Shown here piece by piece: positions 17,013-26,975 of a DNA stretch of 64,000 nucleotides; position 1 is the first letter of the stretch; each line of letters opens with the position of its first letter. The notes beneath the pieces were generated by a model that saw only the letters and a list, made by a program, of their open reading frames with translations, did not search any database and had not been told where the DNA came from. The DNA comes from Rhodovarius lipocyclicus (lineage in GTDB: Bacteria; Pseudomonadota; Alphaproteobacteria; Acetobacterales; Acetobacteraceae). The position numbers and the translations under genes were made by a program. The DNA is taken from positions 248,001-312,000 of the forward strand of contig NZ_JAAABL010000001.1 of NCBI RefSeq assembly GCF_009900765.1. Direction: 5' to 3'.

Positions 17013-17990
17013 ATGACCGTTCTTCCGCGCCGTGCCCTTCCCGCCCTCTCCCTGGCCGTTCTCGCCGCCCCCGCCCTGGCGCCATCGGCCCGGGCGCAAT
17101 CGGGCAGCATCCGCATCGTGGTGCCCTTCCCGCCCGGGGGCATCACGGATGTGCTGGCCCGCGCCCTGGCGCAGCAGATGACCGTGAGCCTGGGCAGCAC
17201 CGTGGTGGTGGAAAACCGCCCCGGCGCGAATGGCAGCATCGGCGCCACGGCGGTGGCCCGCGCCGCCCCCGATGGCCACACCCTGTTGCTGGGCGTGACC
17301 GACACCCATGCGGTGAACCCGGCCGCCATGCGCAACCTGCCCTATGACGCGCTGCGGGACTTCGAACCGGTGAGCAACATCACCAACGTGCCGCTGGTGC
17401 TGGCCGTGGGCCCCACCCGGCCGGAGCTGACGGATCTGGGCCGCTTCATCGCCATCGCCAAGGCCCAGCCCGGCGTACTGACCCATTCCAGCTGGGGCGT
17501 GGGCAGCACCTCTCAGATCGCGATGCTGCGCCTGGCCGACGCCGCGGGGTTCGAGGTGCTGCACGTGCCCTTCACCGGCGCCGCACCCGCCGCCCAGGCC
17601 CTGGCGGCGGGCCAGGTGGACAGCATGGTGCTGCCGGCCGGCGCCGGCGAGGCGCTGTCCCGCGACGGGCGGGTGCGGCTGCTGGCGGCGCTCTCGCCCC
17701 AGCGGCTGTCGCTGCTGCCCAACCTGGCGACGCTGCAGGAACAGGGGGTGGCGCTGTCGGTTTCCATCTTCCAGGCGGTGTTCGCCCCGGCGCGCACGCC
17801 CGCCGCCATCATCGCGCGGTTGAATGAGGCGATGGGGCAGGCCCTGCGCTCCGCCCCGATGCTGGAAGTGCTGCGCGGCCAGGCGGCGCTGGCCGACCAC
17901 ACCACCCCGCAGGGCCTGACCGACCTGGTGAAGCAGGAGCAGGAGGCCTGGGGCCGCATCGTGCGCGCGGGCAATATCCGGCTGGAGTAA
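17013..17990 (+). CDS. Tripartite tricarboxylate (TTT/Bug) substrate-binding protein
   Basis: The 325-residue exported receptor has a signal peptide (LPALSLAVLAAPALAPSARAQ). The Bug motifs RIVVPFPPGGITDVLAR and VVENRPGANGSIG follow. The ATG at 17013 gives the best signal peptide; the open frame continues upstream only because of base composition. No TctA or TctB gene is nearby. It is the third Bug receptor in the left half of the window. Confidence 0.9.
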   Translation: MTVLPRRALPALSLAVLAAPALAPSARAQSGSIRIVVPFPPGGITDVLARALAQQMTVSLGSTVVVENRPGANGSIGATAVARAAPDGHTLLLGVTDTHAVNPAAMRNLPYDALRDFEPVSNITNVPLVLAVGPTRPELTDLGRFIAIAKAQPGVLTHSSWGVGSTSQIAMLRLADAAGFEVLHVPFTGAAPAAQALAAGQVDSMVLPAGAGEALSRDGRVRLLAALSPQRLSLLPNLATLQEQGVALSVSIFQAVFAPARTPAAIIARLNEAMGQALRSAPMLEVLRGQAALADHTTPQGLTDLVKQEQEAWGRIVRAGNIRLE

Positions 17991-18145
17991 GCGCCGGGCG
18001 CGGTCGGCGCATCCGCCAGCGCCGGCCGCCGCCGTTATTCATTCCTGAAAATATTAATACGAATACACAATCCGCCCGTAGGAAAAATCGATACGCTTCT
18101 CAACACATCATTAAACCCTGACGATGAATCGGCGGAGAACAGCTG

Positions 18146-21100
18146 TTGAGCAGCCAGGACCCCTTTCTGTCCGCCCCGCTCATAGACAGGGTGCTGCAGC
18201 AATTGGGCAGCTACGCCTTCCGCATCTACAACTTCATCGATTATGACACGCCCGAGTTGAGCTACACCGCATCTCTCGGCGATGGGTCCCCGCTGCCGTC
18301 CTGGATCACCTTCGATCCGGCCATCCAGCGCTTCGCCGTCACCCCGCCGGACAGCTTCCTCGGCACGCTCGATATCAAGGTCACGGCCTCCGACGGCACG
18401 GCCAGCGCCAGCGGCGACTTCACCCTGCAGATCACACCGCCGAACAGCCCCCCGGTGCTGGCGCAGCCGCTGCCCGACCGCGACGCCGTAACTGGCGAGC
18501 AATTCGACTTCCGCCTGCCCGATGGCACCTTCACCGACGCCGACGGCACCAACCTGTTCTATACGGCCCTGCTGTCGGATGGCGGTGCCCTGCCCGGCTG
18601 GCTGTCCTTCAACTCCGGCACCGGCCTGTTCGAGGGCACGCCCCCCAGCGGCCAGACCGGCGAATACGACATCACCGTCACCGCCACCGATGGGCAGGCC
18701 GCGGCCACAGCCAGCTTCCATCTTTCCGTGCGGCCCAGCGACGCGGCCCCCATCGCCACGCCCATCGACGGCCAGAGCGTGGCGGAGGAGACGCCCTGGA
18801 CCTTCACCCTGCCGCCCGGCACCTTCACCGACCCTGACAGCACCGGGCTGGTGTACCGCGCGGCGATGGCAGACGGCATGCCGCTGCCGACCTGGCTGCG
18901 TTTCGATCACCTCACCCGCACCTTCAGCGGCACGCCGGGGAAGGATTTCACCGGCACCCTGTACCTGGCCGTCACCGCCGATGACGGCAGCCGCGTCGCC
19001 ACCCAGGCCTTCGCCCTGACCGTGACCAATGTGGAGGACGCCCCCCGGCTGGTGATCCCGCTGCACGACCAGCTGGCGCGGGAGGACACGGCCTTCGCCT
19101 TCGGCCAGTTCGTCTCCGGCGATTTCATCGACCCCGATGGCGACCCCATCACCTACACCGTCACCAGCGACGATGGCGGGGCGCTGCCGTCCTGGCTGAA
19201 CGTCATCGACATCGGGGTGAAGATCTCCTTCAACGGCACGCCGCCCAAGGATTTCAACGGCACCATCCCCATCCGCATCACCGCCAGCGACGGCACGCTC
19301 AGCACATCGGACGTGTTCAACCTGACCTTCGCGCCGGTGAACGACGCGCCGGTGCTGGCGGTCCAGACGCCGAGCTTCCGGGTGACACCGGGCACGCCCT
19401 TCCTGCTGGCCCTGCCCCCCGGCACCTTCACCGATGTGGACAGCCCGGTGCTGACCTACAGCGCCACCCAGGCGGATGGCGCGCCCCTGCCGGCATGGCT
19501 TTCCTTCAACCCGGCCACGCGCAGCTTCTCGGGCACGCCGCCCGCAGGCTTCGCGGGCCTGGCCGTCACGGTCACGGCCGCCGATGAGATCAGCCGGGCG
19601 AGCGAGACCTTCGCGCTGGCGACCGGCGCGCCGCTGCTGCTGCACCCGCTGGCGGACCAGACGCTGGTGCTGGGCAACACCTGGCGCTACGGCTTCGCCG
19701 CCGACACCTTCCAGGACCTCGACACCGCCAACCTGGCCTACAGCGCGGCGCTCGCCGATGGTTCCGCCCTGCCGGGCTGGCTGCACTTCGATCCCACCAC
19801 CCGCACCTTCACCGGCCAGGCGCCAGCAGACTGGAACGGCCACGCCGATATCCGCGTCACCGCCTCCGACGGCGGCAGCAGCGCGAGCGACGTGTTCGCG
19901 CTCGATGAACTCGGCGATTTCAGCTTCACCGCCTCCGGCTCCGCCTGGGGCCGCAGCGCGCCGGCCGAGATCCATTACCGCTTCGACCCGCTGTATTATG
20001 AGATCGGCAATAGCTGGAGCGTCGGCTTCTCGGAGGATTTCTCGGCCGGGCCGCTGTATGGCGGCGTCAGCGCCAGCGTGGGGTTCGGCTACAACTTCCA
20101 GGCCGGGGTGCTGATGGACCTGACGCTCAGGCCCGACAGCTTCGACCTCGCCGCCAATTTCAGGATCACCGAGACCCGGTCCAGCCCGGACCAGGCGATC
20201 GGCACGGCGCCCTTCGTCATCGTGGGCGCGGTGTTCGAGGCCAACTCCCACTTCAACGTCACCGCCGCCGACGAGGCCTTCGCCCTGCATGCCTTCGCGG
20301 GCATCACGGCCACCATCGGCGCGCAGCTCAGCGCCAGCGTGCATGGCGGGTTCCGCTTCCCCGACATCGACCTCGGCCCCTTCGGCACCATCTCGGTGCC
20401 CGACATCACCGCCTCGGCCGGCATCAACCTGCCCATCGACTTCATCGGCATCGGCAAGATCGAGATCGCCGATGGCCAGATCACCATGCCCTCCAACGGC
20501 ATCATCGGCGGCATCGATGTCAATATCCACAGCGGCGATCCGGTCTATGACGTGCATCTGGCGCAGAAGATCAACGACGACTGGGGCAAGCTCTCCTTCC
20601 TCGCGCCCACGGGCTTCACCATCAGCGACTACACGCTGCTGCCGGCCACGGCGGGCAATATCGGCGCCATGCGGGTCAGCGCCGTCTCGGACCCCATCGC
20701 CTCCGCCTCCGCCGACGTCGACAAGATGGTCACGGAGCTGGTGAAGGCCCTGCACCCCGAGATCGACCTGGAGAAGCTGTTCCACCCCCGCCTGCCCTTC
20801 GAGACGGGCATCGGCACGATCGGCCTGGGTGTGGACAATGATTTCAGCCTGGTGGGCGATGTCAGCCTGAAGGAGGAAATGACCTTCACCCCCTCCGTCC
20901 ACTACGTGATGACCACCAGCTACGGCCAGACCGTCTATGGGCAGGAGGGCGACAAGACCAGCTTCGACACGCCCGAGGGCGAGGGCAGCTTCCAGGTCGA
21001 TGCCAGCTACACGGCCGATGCCACGCTGACCACGGTGATCAGCCTGGTCGGCACCATGCATTTCGACATCAGCCTGCTGGCGGCCGCGCTGGATGTGAAG

Positions 21101-23062
21101 ATCGGCGAAAGCCCGATCGACATCACCTTCCCCATCGCCAGTGCCACCCCGGTCTATTCGGACACGCTGTCCATCTTCGGCATCAGCATCCCCATCTACA
21201 GCAACACGGATTACTACCAGCTCGACCAGACCCGGCAGGACAGCTTCTTCCTGGACTACGAGAAGTTCCGCACCGTGTTCGGTTCCGGCGACAGCTTCGC
21301 CCTGACCACCCACCAGGTCACGGCGGACGGCAACGACCATGACAATGTCTTCACCGGCAATGCGCTGGACAATGTCATCAATACCTTCGGCGGCAACGAC
21401 ACCATCGACGCGGGCGCGGGCAATGACACTGTCGATGCGGGGGCGGGGAACGATTACGTCTATGCCGGCCCCGGCGACGATGTGTTCATGGGCGGCGACG
21501 GCATCGACACCATCGACTATTCCGCCGCCCCCGGCCCTGTCACGGTCACGCTGGATGGTTTCGGCAATGACGGCTGGGGCGGGCTCGATACCGTCAGCGG
21601 CTTCGAGAACGCCCTCGGCAGCGCCTTCGACGACCTGATGTTCGGCAATTTCGACCCCAATGTCCTGGTCGGCGGCGACGGCAACGACATCATGCTGGGC
21701 GATGGCGGCAACGACACGCTGTATGGCGGCAACGGCAATGACAGCCTCAGCGGCGGCCCGGGCGACGATGCGCTGTTCGGCGGCAACGGCGATGACAGCC
21801 TGCGGGGCGGGGCCGGCAGTGACGTGCTGTATGGCGGCAGCGGCACCAACACCATGGCCGGGGGCACGGGCGACGACCAGTATGTCGTCGAAAGCGCCAC
21901 CGACACCGTCACCGAGAACCCCGACGAAGGCACCGACACCGTCTATGTCGGCGTCAATGGCTGGACGCTGCCGGCCGATGTGGAGATCGTGCGGCTGTTC
22001 GGCCAGGGCAGCGCCATCACCGGCGGCGCGGGGGATGAGATCATCGTCGCCAACCCGCTGCTGGCCTCGGCCATCGACGCGGGCGGGGGCAATGACACGC
22101 TGTGGGGCGGCGGGCCGCTGGCCCATACCCTGAATGGCGGCGCCGGCGACGACATCATCCGCGGCCAGGACAGCCCGGACGTGATGATCGGCGGCACGGG
22201 CAACGACCAGTTCGTCATCGGCAACCTGGCCGCCACCATCGTCGAGAAGCCCAATGAGGGCATCGACACCGCCTGGCTGGCGGTGAATGGCTGGACCAAC
22301 TTCGCCAATGTCGAGATCGCACGCCTGGCAGCGCCCGGCGCCGTGCTGCTGTTCGGCAGCGACGGCAATGAGGATCTGGTGGCCAACCAGGCCGCCGCCA
22401 GCCGGATCGACGGCAATGGCGGCAACGACACGCTGTGGGGCAGCGCCTTCGCCGATACGCTGAATGGCGGCGCGGGCGATGACATCCTGCGCGGCCAGGG
22501 CGGCGCGGACGTGATGGCCGGCGGCACCGGCAATGACCAGTATGTCGTCTTCGACCCCGGCGCCACGGTCATCGAGAACGCCAATGAAGGCTACGACATC
22601 GTCTACTACACCGGCGCGGGCAGCTTCTTCATCGGCGACAATGTCGAGGAAGGCCGCCTGGCCGCCAGCGGCACCGGGCTGGTGGGCAATGCGCTGGGCA
22701 ACCTGCTGGTGGGCAACAATGCCGGGCTGGGCAGCACGCTGAACGGCGCCGGAGGCGATGACATCATCTTCGGCACCCCCGGCGCCGATATCTTCACGGG
22801 CGGGGCGGGCAACGACACGATGTATTCCCTCGGTGGCGCCGACCGCTTCCTGTACGACGCGCCGGGCTGGGGCGTCGACCAGATCGCGGGCTTTTCCTCG
22901 GCGGCGGGCGACAAGCTGGAATTCCTGACCGGCAGCGGCGTGACCGGATTCGACCAGCTCAACCTGAACATCGCCGGCGGCAACACGCAGGTGAACCACG
23001 CGAACGGGGTGATCCTGGTCTTCGGCGCGGTGCTCAGCGCGTCGGATTTCCTGTTCGGCTGA
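18146..23062 (+). CDS. Giant He_PIG-repeat / RTX calcium-binding secreted protein
   Basis: The 1638-residue acidic protein starts at TTG 18146, with GGAG eight bases upstream; no ATG is in frame there. Residues about 20-590 hold six He_PIG-like Ig repeats of about 95 residues, each with a LPxWLxF...GTP...VTA(S/T)DG pattern. Residues about 595-1055 form a beta-rich segment I do not recognise. From about 1060 to the end there are many RTX nonapeptides (GGxGNDxLxGG) and three longer modules with TGNDQYVV. There is no N-terminal signal peptide, as expected for type I secretion through a C-terminal RTX signal, but no T1SS genes are nearby. The likely role is surface adhesion or matrix; no enzymatic motif was seen. 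Confidence 0.88.
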   Translation: MSSQDPFLSAPLIDRVLQQLGSYAFRIYNFIDYDTPELSYTASLGDGSPLPSWITFDPAIQRFAVTPPDSFLGTLDIKVTASDGTASASGDFTLQITPPNSPPVLAQPLPDRDAVTGEQFDFRLPDGTFTDADGTNLFYTALLSDGGALPGWLSFNSGTGLFEGTPPSGQTGEYDITVTATDGQAAATASFHLSVRPSDAAPIATPIDGQSVAEETPWTFTLPPGTFTDPDSTGLVYRAAMADGMPLPTWLRFDHLTRTFSGTPGKDFTGTLYLAVTADDGSRVATQAFALTVTNVEDAPRLVIPLHDQLAREDTAFAFGQFVSGDFIDPDGDPITYTVTSDDGGALPSWLNVIDIGVKISFNGTPPKDFNGTIPIRITASDGTLSTSDVFNLTFAPVNDAPVLAVQTPSFRVTPGTPFLLALPPGTFTDVDSPVLTYSATQADGAPLPAWLSFNPATRSFSGTPPAGFAGLAVTVTAADEISRASETFALATGAPLLLHPLADQTLVLGNTWRYGFAADTFQDLDTANLAYSAALADGSALPGWLHFDPTTRTFTGQAPADWNGHADIRVTASDGGSSASDVFALDELGDFSFTASGSAWGRSAPAEIHYRFDPLYYEIGNSWSVGFSEDFSAGPLYGGVSASVGFGYNFQAGVLMDLTLRPDSFDLAANFRITETRSSPDQAIGTAPFVIVGAVFEANSHFNVTAADEAFALHAFAGITATIGAQLSASVHGGFRFPDIDLGPFGTISVPDITASAGINLPIDFIGIGKIEIADGQITMPSNGIIGGIDVNIHSGDPVYDVHLAQKINDDWGKLSFLAPTGFTISDYTLLPATAGNIGAMRVSAVSDPIASASADVDKMVTELVKALHPEIDLEKLFHPRLPFETGIGTIGLGVDNDFSLVGDVSLKEEMTFTPSVHYVMTTSYGQTVYGQEGDKTSFDTPEGEGSFQVDASYTADATLTTVISLVGTMHFDISLLAAALDVKIGESPIDITFPIASATPVYSDTLSIFGISIPIYSNTDYYQLDQTRQDSFFLDYEKFRTVFGSGDSFALTTHQVTADGNDHDNVFTGNALDNVINTFGGNDTIDAGAGNDTVDAGAGNDYVYAGPGDDVFMGGDGIDTIDYSAAPGPVTVTLDGFGNDGWGGLDTVSGFENALGSAFDDLMFGNFDPNVLVGGDGNDIMLGDGGNDTLYGGNGNDSLSGGPGDDALFGGNGDDSLRGGAGSDVLYGGSGTNTMAGGTGDDQYVVESATDTVTENPDEGTDTVYVGVNGWTLPADVEIVRLFGQGSAITGGAGDEIIVANPLLASAIDAGGGNDTLWGGGPLAHTLNGGAGDDIIRGQDSPDVMIGGTGNDQFVIGNLAATIVEKPNEGIDTAWLAVNGWTNFANVEIARLAAPGAVLLFGSDGNEDLVANQAAASRIDGNGGNDTLWGSAFADTLNGGAGDDILRGQGGADVMAGGTGNDQYVVFDPGATVIENANEGYDIVYYTGAGSFFIGDNVEEGRLAASGTGLVGNALGNLLVGNNAGLGSTLNGAGGDDIIFGTPGADIFTGGAGNDTMYSLGGADRFLYDAPGWGVDQIAGFSSAAGDKLEFLTGSGVTGFDQLNLNIAGGNTQVNHANGVILVFGAVLSASDFLFG

Positions 23063-23197
23063 ACGGCGCGACGCGCGTCCATGGCCCGATGGGCAGGACC
23101 AGGTCGAACACCTTGCCGGGCTGGTTCCCGCCCTTGCACGCTTGCTCCATCAGGTCCGGCGGGAAGCGCCGCACCGGGGCCGGGCCGCCCTCCGCTC

Positions 23198-24355
23198 TCA
23201 GCCAGGCGACGCGCGCTGCCGCATGGCCGCTGAATAGACGGCCAAGGCTGTCAGGCAGATGGCGAGGAATAGCGCCGCGGTGAGAAGGGGCGCCGCGGGC
23301 GCGCCGGTCAAGTCACGCACAAAGCCGGCGAAGGGCGGCAGCAATGCCAGGCCCAGATAGAACAGCGTGTAGTGCACGCCCATGCCGAAAGCACGGCTCT
23401 CGGCCGAGAGCGCACGCCCGGCGAAGGCCATGATCAGGCTCGAGGGTGGAGCGGCGAGCAGACCGAATGCCGGCAAGGTCAGCCAGGGCGGGGCACCGGC
23501 CGAAGTCGCCACAAGCGCCGCCACCATGCCGAGAACGCACAGAACCGTGACCAGCAAAGGCCGCCCCAGCCGCTCCGCGATGGCGCCCCCCAAAGGCTGC
23601 AGCGGCAAGATAGAGAAGCCAATCAGCGATGCCAGCGCTCCGGCCTCGGCGCGGTTCATGCCATTCGCCACCAGGAAGGCCGGCGTGAAGCCGACCGCCA
23701 CGGCGAAGGAGGCATTGTAGCCGGCCCAGACGATACCGAGCGCGATCAGCGGACGCCATTCGTGGCGCAGCAGCCACATGCGGCGATGGCTGGCTGCCGA
23801 AGGACCGGCACCGCGCACGCTGATCGTGAGAAGAAGGAAGGCGACGGCGCAGAACCCCGCGGAGAGCCAGAGGGCGGAGCGCCAATTTTCCCCGAGCAGG
23901 GGCAGGACGAGCAAAGCCAGACCGATGCCAAAAGGCCATGCCATGAGCATGAGGCCCATCGCGAGTGCGACGGCGGCGCCGGAGAACCGGTCGAGCACCA
24001 TCTTCGCGCCCGCGATGGTGAGCAAGGCGCCGCCGACGCCAGAGACAAGCCGGCCCGCCACGGCGAGTTCAAAGCCCGGCGCCAGGGCAAGCAACACGCC
24101 ACCCAGCGCCATGAGCCCGACGCCGCCCAGCAACACGACACGGTCGCCGAATCTTGCCAGCAACCACCCGGCCGGCAGAGCGACGAAGACTCCAGCCAGA
24201 GAGTAGGCGCCGATCAGGGTGCCGAGGGCGGCCCAGTCCGCGACCAGGCTCCCGATCAGCAAAGGCCCGAGCGCGCCCACGACTTGAAGCTGCGCGCCCA
24301 TGGAAATGCGAGCGAGCGCCAAGACGCCGACCTCGCCCCAACGTCCTAGAATCAT
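23198..24355 (-). CDS. MFS transporter
   Basis: This 385-residue twelve-helix major facilitator protein has a typical loop motif (GWLLARFGDRVVLLGG) after the second helix, and two six-helix halves joined by a charged loop containing SHRRMWLLRHEWRP. It resembles the CynX/NimT-like and small-molecule exporter groups. The ATG at 24355 is followed at once by hydrophobic sequence. It stands alone, with about 135 bases to the RTX gene and 270 bases of non-coding DNA on the other side in which I see no gene. Substrate unknown. Confidence 0.87.
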   Translation of the reverse strand: MILGRWGEVGVLALARISMGAQLQVVGALGPLLIGSLVADWAALGTLIGAYSLAGVFVALPAGWLLARFGDRVVLLGGVGLMALGGVLLALAPGFELAVAGRLVSGVGGALLTIAGAKMVLDRFSGAAVALAMGLMLMAWPFGIGLALLVLPLLGENWRSALWLSAGFCAVAFLLLTISVRGAGPSAASHRRMWLLRHEWRPLIALGIVWAGYNASFAVAVGFTPAFLVANGMNRAEAGALASLIGFSILPLQPLGGAIAERLGRPLLVTVLCVLGMVAALVATSAGAPPWLTLPAFGLLAAPPSSLIMAFAGRALSAESRAFGMGVHYTLFYLGLALLPPFAGFVRDLTGAPAAPLLTAALFLAICLTALAVYSAAMRQRASPG

Positions 24356-24595
24356 GTTGTGTGTCTAGCCCGCATTGTATTCTGGCGAAACTGTCCGCAT
24401 CGAGATTGTCCGGGTGCATGACGTGGCGCAGTATTTCTAGGGGTCGCTGCACGGTTTGTTTGAAACTGCACGCTAAGCTCAGATCAACGGGCAACTGGGA
24501 GGGACAACGACGATAGACCGTGACAGCCGAAGGCATAAACGGCGGTTAGGGTCTTCGTTTCCGAGGAGAAGAGGAGGAGCCTTGTCCCCATCTGC

Positions 24596-24614
24596 TTGCT
24601 TCGAGAGGAAGCAA
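24596..24614 (-). terminator. Short hairpin behind the DUF4424 operon
   Basis: TTGCTTC (24596-24602) and GAAGCAA (24608-24614) form a perfect 7-bp stem with a five-base loop, 11 bases beyond the stop codon of the minus-strand operon. There is no clear T tract, so termination is only possible. Confidence 0.35.
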
Positions 24615-24624
24615 CTCACGATTG

Positions 24625-25638
24625 CTATTGGACGAAGTCGACAATGAGGATGTCCAGGTCCCGGTCTGGTACGAAGTTCCGGTAGCGCACCTCGAACCGG
24701 CGATCGTCCAGGCGTCTCACGCCGGTCGCGCAGAAGCTGGCCAGTGAACGCGGATTCCCCTTATCGACGACCAACCGGAAGTCGGCGATCGGCCCGGCCC
24801 AGTTGGCGCCCGGTCGCAGGACGTATTGTAGCCAGACCTCCCCATAATCCGGCGCCCCGCCTCTTGCGGCGACACGCCTGTCCAAGCTGGCCAGGAAGCT
24901 GTCATCAATGCACTGCCTTTGCCGCTGTTCCAGGAACTCCGGCGTGCGGCGCAGGTCGGCGGCAAGGGCGCCACCGATCCGGCCGCCGATAACGGGGCGG
25001 TAGCTGTGCCGAACCTCGATGCTCCGCGCAGCCGGGAAGGTCTGGCGGCGGGTGACGGTCGTATGCACCGTCCAGAGCGCGTCCCAGAGCTGCGTCTGCC
25101 CGTCAGTGCCGCCGTCCAGCAGCATCTCCTCCCGCAACAGGGTGGCGCGGGAATCCGGCTGCAGCCGATTGACGGCGACGGAGAATTCCTCGCCCCGCGC
25201 GAGGATCGGCAGGTTCAGCCGCTGCAATCGCGCGGTGATGTCCTGGCCCCGGAAGCTCGCGCGCTGGACAAGTTGCAACTGCGCCGGCTGTCCGTCCACG
25301 GTTGTGCGAAAATCCAGCTCGGCCGCGAAGTCCGGCGCGCGGGCGATGGGGCTCAGAACGATATCCGGCAGCGGGAAGGCAACCAGCGTCTCGATGTCGC
25401 GATCGCTGGTGTTGGTGAAGCGGTACTCGACCCTGACCTGGTCTCGGCTGATGAACAGCTCCTGCGTGTCGAGCCGGATCGACTCCGAGCGGATCAGCGT
25501 GAGGCCGCCGATGCCGATGGCGGCTTCGCTGTCATTGGCCCGGGCGGGCGCGGTGAGCACCATGCCGAGACCTGCGGCCAGGATCGCCCGGCGCAGCGAC
25601 GAGAGTTTCATTCGACGGAACCGCGAGATAGTCTCCAT
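24625..25638 (-). CDS. DUF4424-domain exported protein
   Basis: The 337-residue protein has a signal peptide ending in LTAPARA. A mature N-terminus (NDSEAAIGIGGLTLIRSESI) follows, with the strand-rich LFISRDQVRVEYRFTNTSDRDIETLVAFPLPDI that characterises DUF4424. Function is unknown in the literature I can recall; members are periplasmic or secreted beta-rich proteins. The ATG at 25638 lies five bases after the preceding stop; an internal ATG at 25611 also gives a plausible signal peptide. It is the last gene of a four-gene minus-strand operon of exported proteins (27587 to 24625). Confidence 0.8.
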   Translation of the reverse strand: METISRFRRMKLSSLRRAILAAGLGMVLTAPARANDSEAAIGIGGLTLIRSESIRLDTQELFISRDQVRVEYRFTNTSDRDIETLVAFPLPDIVLSPIARAPDFAAELDFRTTVDGQPAQLQLVQRASFRGQDITARLQRLNLPILARGEEFSVAVNRLQPDSRATLLREEMLLDGGTDGQTQLWDALWTVHTTVTRRQTFPAARSIEVRHSYRPVIGGRIGGALAADLRRTPEFLEQRQRQCIDDSFLASLDRRVAARGGAPDYGEVWLQYVLRPGANWAGPIADFRLVVDKGNPRSLASFCATGVRRLDDRRFEVRYRNFVPDRDLDILIVDFVQ

Positions 25639-25642
25639 CGGC

Positions 25643-26494
25643 TCAGAAGCCGGCACATTGCGACAAGGCCCGCCAAGCCGCGTTGGACCCATTGAGGGGG
25701 TAGCGGAGACGCTCGCCGCCCGGAAGGCTGACCTCGAACTCGCGCCCATTGGCGAAGCCGTCCGAGGAGCCGGGCTCGTTCGGTGGATCCATCATCGTCG
25801 CGGTCGCGTTGCCGTCCGCAATGGCGGTCTGAGAGCTATCGGGGCCGAGCCCCCAGGGGACCACCCGGATCTCGCCCCGCAGCCCCAACAGCGCCGCACC
25901 GCTGAAGCGCAGGCCGGTGTCCGCGATATTCTGATTGCCAGGGCTCGGCTTCGCGGCGAGGAAGGCCAGGGCGCTGCCATCGGGGTAGCGACGTTCCACC
26001 TCGCAACGCCAGCTACCGCCGCCCTCCAGCCGCGACAGGGTCCAGGGCCCGACCTGTCGCGTGGATACGACACTCATGCCGGGGGCGGCGCCTGTCGATG
26101 CCGCCGCCGGAGCGGGAGCCGCGGCCTGCGCCGCCAGAAGGTTGCGAAAGGCCGCCGGTCGCTGGCCCGGCTGCCAGGCGCAGACGCGGATGGCGCGCGC
26201 CTCGCCCCAGCAAGCGCCGTCGCGGCGAACATCGGCGACGCCCGGCGGGTCCCCGGAAGCGGGGTCCTGGTAGCTGGCGCGGCCAAGGCGCGATCCGGGG
26301 TCGATCATCACTTGGGCCACCCGGCTGCCGAGCGTGACGGTGAAGTCACCATTGGGCTCGGCCTCGAAGTTGCACTCGCCGTTGATGAGGGTGCGGCCCT
26401 CGATCTGCACGAGGCAATCCGCCGGCCTTGCGGCCGCAACACCGGGCAGGAGAACGCCCGCGACAAGCGCGGCGGCAGCCTTGATGAAACTCAT
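25643..26494 (-). CDS. Exported protein of unknown function
   Basis: From the ATG at 26494 the 283-residue product has a clear signal peptide (SFIKAAAALVAGVLLPGVAAA) followed by a cysteine-containing mature part (ADCLVQIEGRTLINGECNF), an Ala/Pro-rich linker near residue 130, and a second beta-rich half ending with a cysteine (ALSQCAGF). I recognise no family. Codons upstream of 26494 in the same frame lack protein character. It is coupled to the DUF4424 gene, which begins four bases after its stop. Confidence 0.68.
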   Translation of the reverse strand: MSFIKAAAALVAGVLLPGVAAARPADCLVQIEGRTLINGECNFEAEPNGDFTVTLGSRVAQVMIDPGSRLGRASYQDPASGDPPGVADVRRDGACWGEARAIRVCAWQPGQRPAAFRNLLAAQAAAPAPAAASTGAAPGMSVVSTRQVGPWTLSRLEGGGSWRCEVERRYPDGSALAFLAAKPSPGNQNIADTGLRFSGAALLGLRGEIRVVPWGLGPDSSQTAIADGNATATMMDPPNEPGSSDGFANGREFEVSLPGGERLRYPLNGSNAAWRALSQCAGF

Positions 26495-26604
26495 CGACTG
26501 TTTCCATTGTCGGGTGGTGATCCGCGGCCTGCGCGACGCGGGCCGCCCATGGCGCAGCGGGGGGGGGGAGCCATGAAAGGGCCTGCGAAGCGTGTGACCG
26601 ATCA

Positions 26605-26973
26605 TCAGAGGTACCGCTTCTCGCCGAACGGGGTGAGGTAGTATCGGCCGCTGCGGTCCGAGCAGGGGGTCGCCGGCGTGCAGCGTTGGGCCTGGGGGCG
26701 CTGCGCCGGGGCCGGCATGCGGCCGACCTGCGACCGCCTCAGGCATTCGAGCCGGGCAGCAGGATCACCCAGGCTGGAACAGCCGGGACCGAACGGATTG
26801 GCAGGAGGAGGCCTGCTGGCTCCGGCACATCGGAAACGCTCGGCCGGATTGCTCAGGCTCGCGCAATGCGGGGGAATCTGCGCCGCCGCGGGCATCCACC
26901 AGAGCAGGCCCGTGGCCAGCGCCATCGCCGTGGGCAGGGCGGGACTGGGAAGCATCCACCAGAAGGTCCGCAT
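26605..26973 (-). CDS. Small exported cysteine-rich hypothetical protein
   Basis: The 122-residue product starts at ATG 26973, two bases after the stop of the gene at 26976, which supports translational coupling. Residues 1-32 form a signal peptide or anchor (ALPTAMALATGLLWWMPAAAQ). The mature part has paired cysteines in repeats of similar pattern (PHCASLSNPAERFRC and PGCSSLGDPAARLEC) and ends in RSGRYYLTPFGEKRYL. No family is recognised. About 110 bases separate it from the next gene in the operon. Confidence 0.62.
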   Translation of the reverse strand: MRTFWWMLPSPALPTAMALATGLLWWMPAAAQIPPHCASLSNPAERFRCAGASRPPPANPFGPGCSSLGDPAARLECLRRSQVGRMPAPAQRPQAQRCTPATPCSDRSGRYYLTPFGEKRYL

Positions 26974-26975
26974 CC

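Noticed and set aside
21340-22860. Repetitive DNA that could be taken for a CRISPR or satellite array
   Set aside because: The repeats are in-frame codons for the RTX nonapeptides; unit lengths vary and there are no uniform repeats with unique spacers.
18035-22999. A 1654-residue open frame antisense to the RTX protein gene
   Set aside because: The composition is Gly/Ala/Val/Asp/Arg-rich with no domain pattern; it mirrors the repetitive plus-strand RTX and He_PIG coding sequence, which has clear protein motifs.
24069-24536. A 155-residue minus-strand frame overlapping the start of the MFS gene
   Set aside because: Most of it is an out-of-frame reading of the MFS gene; the upstream part has no recognisable family or ribosome site.
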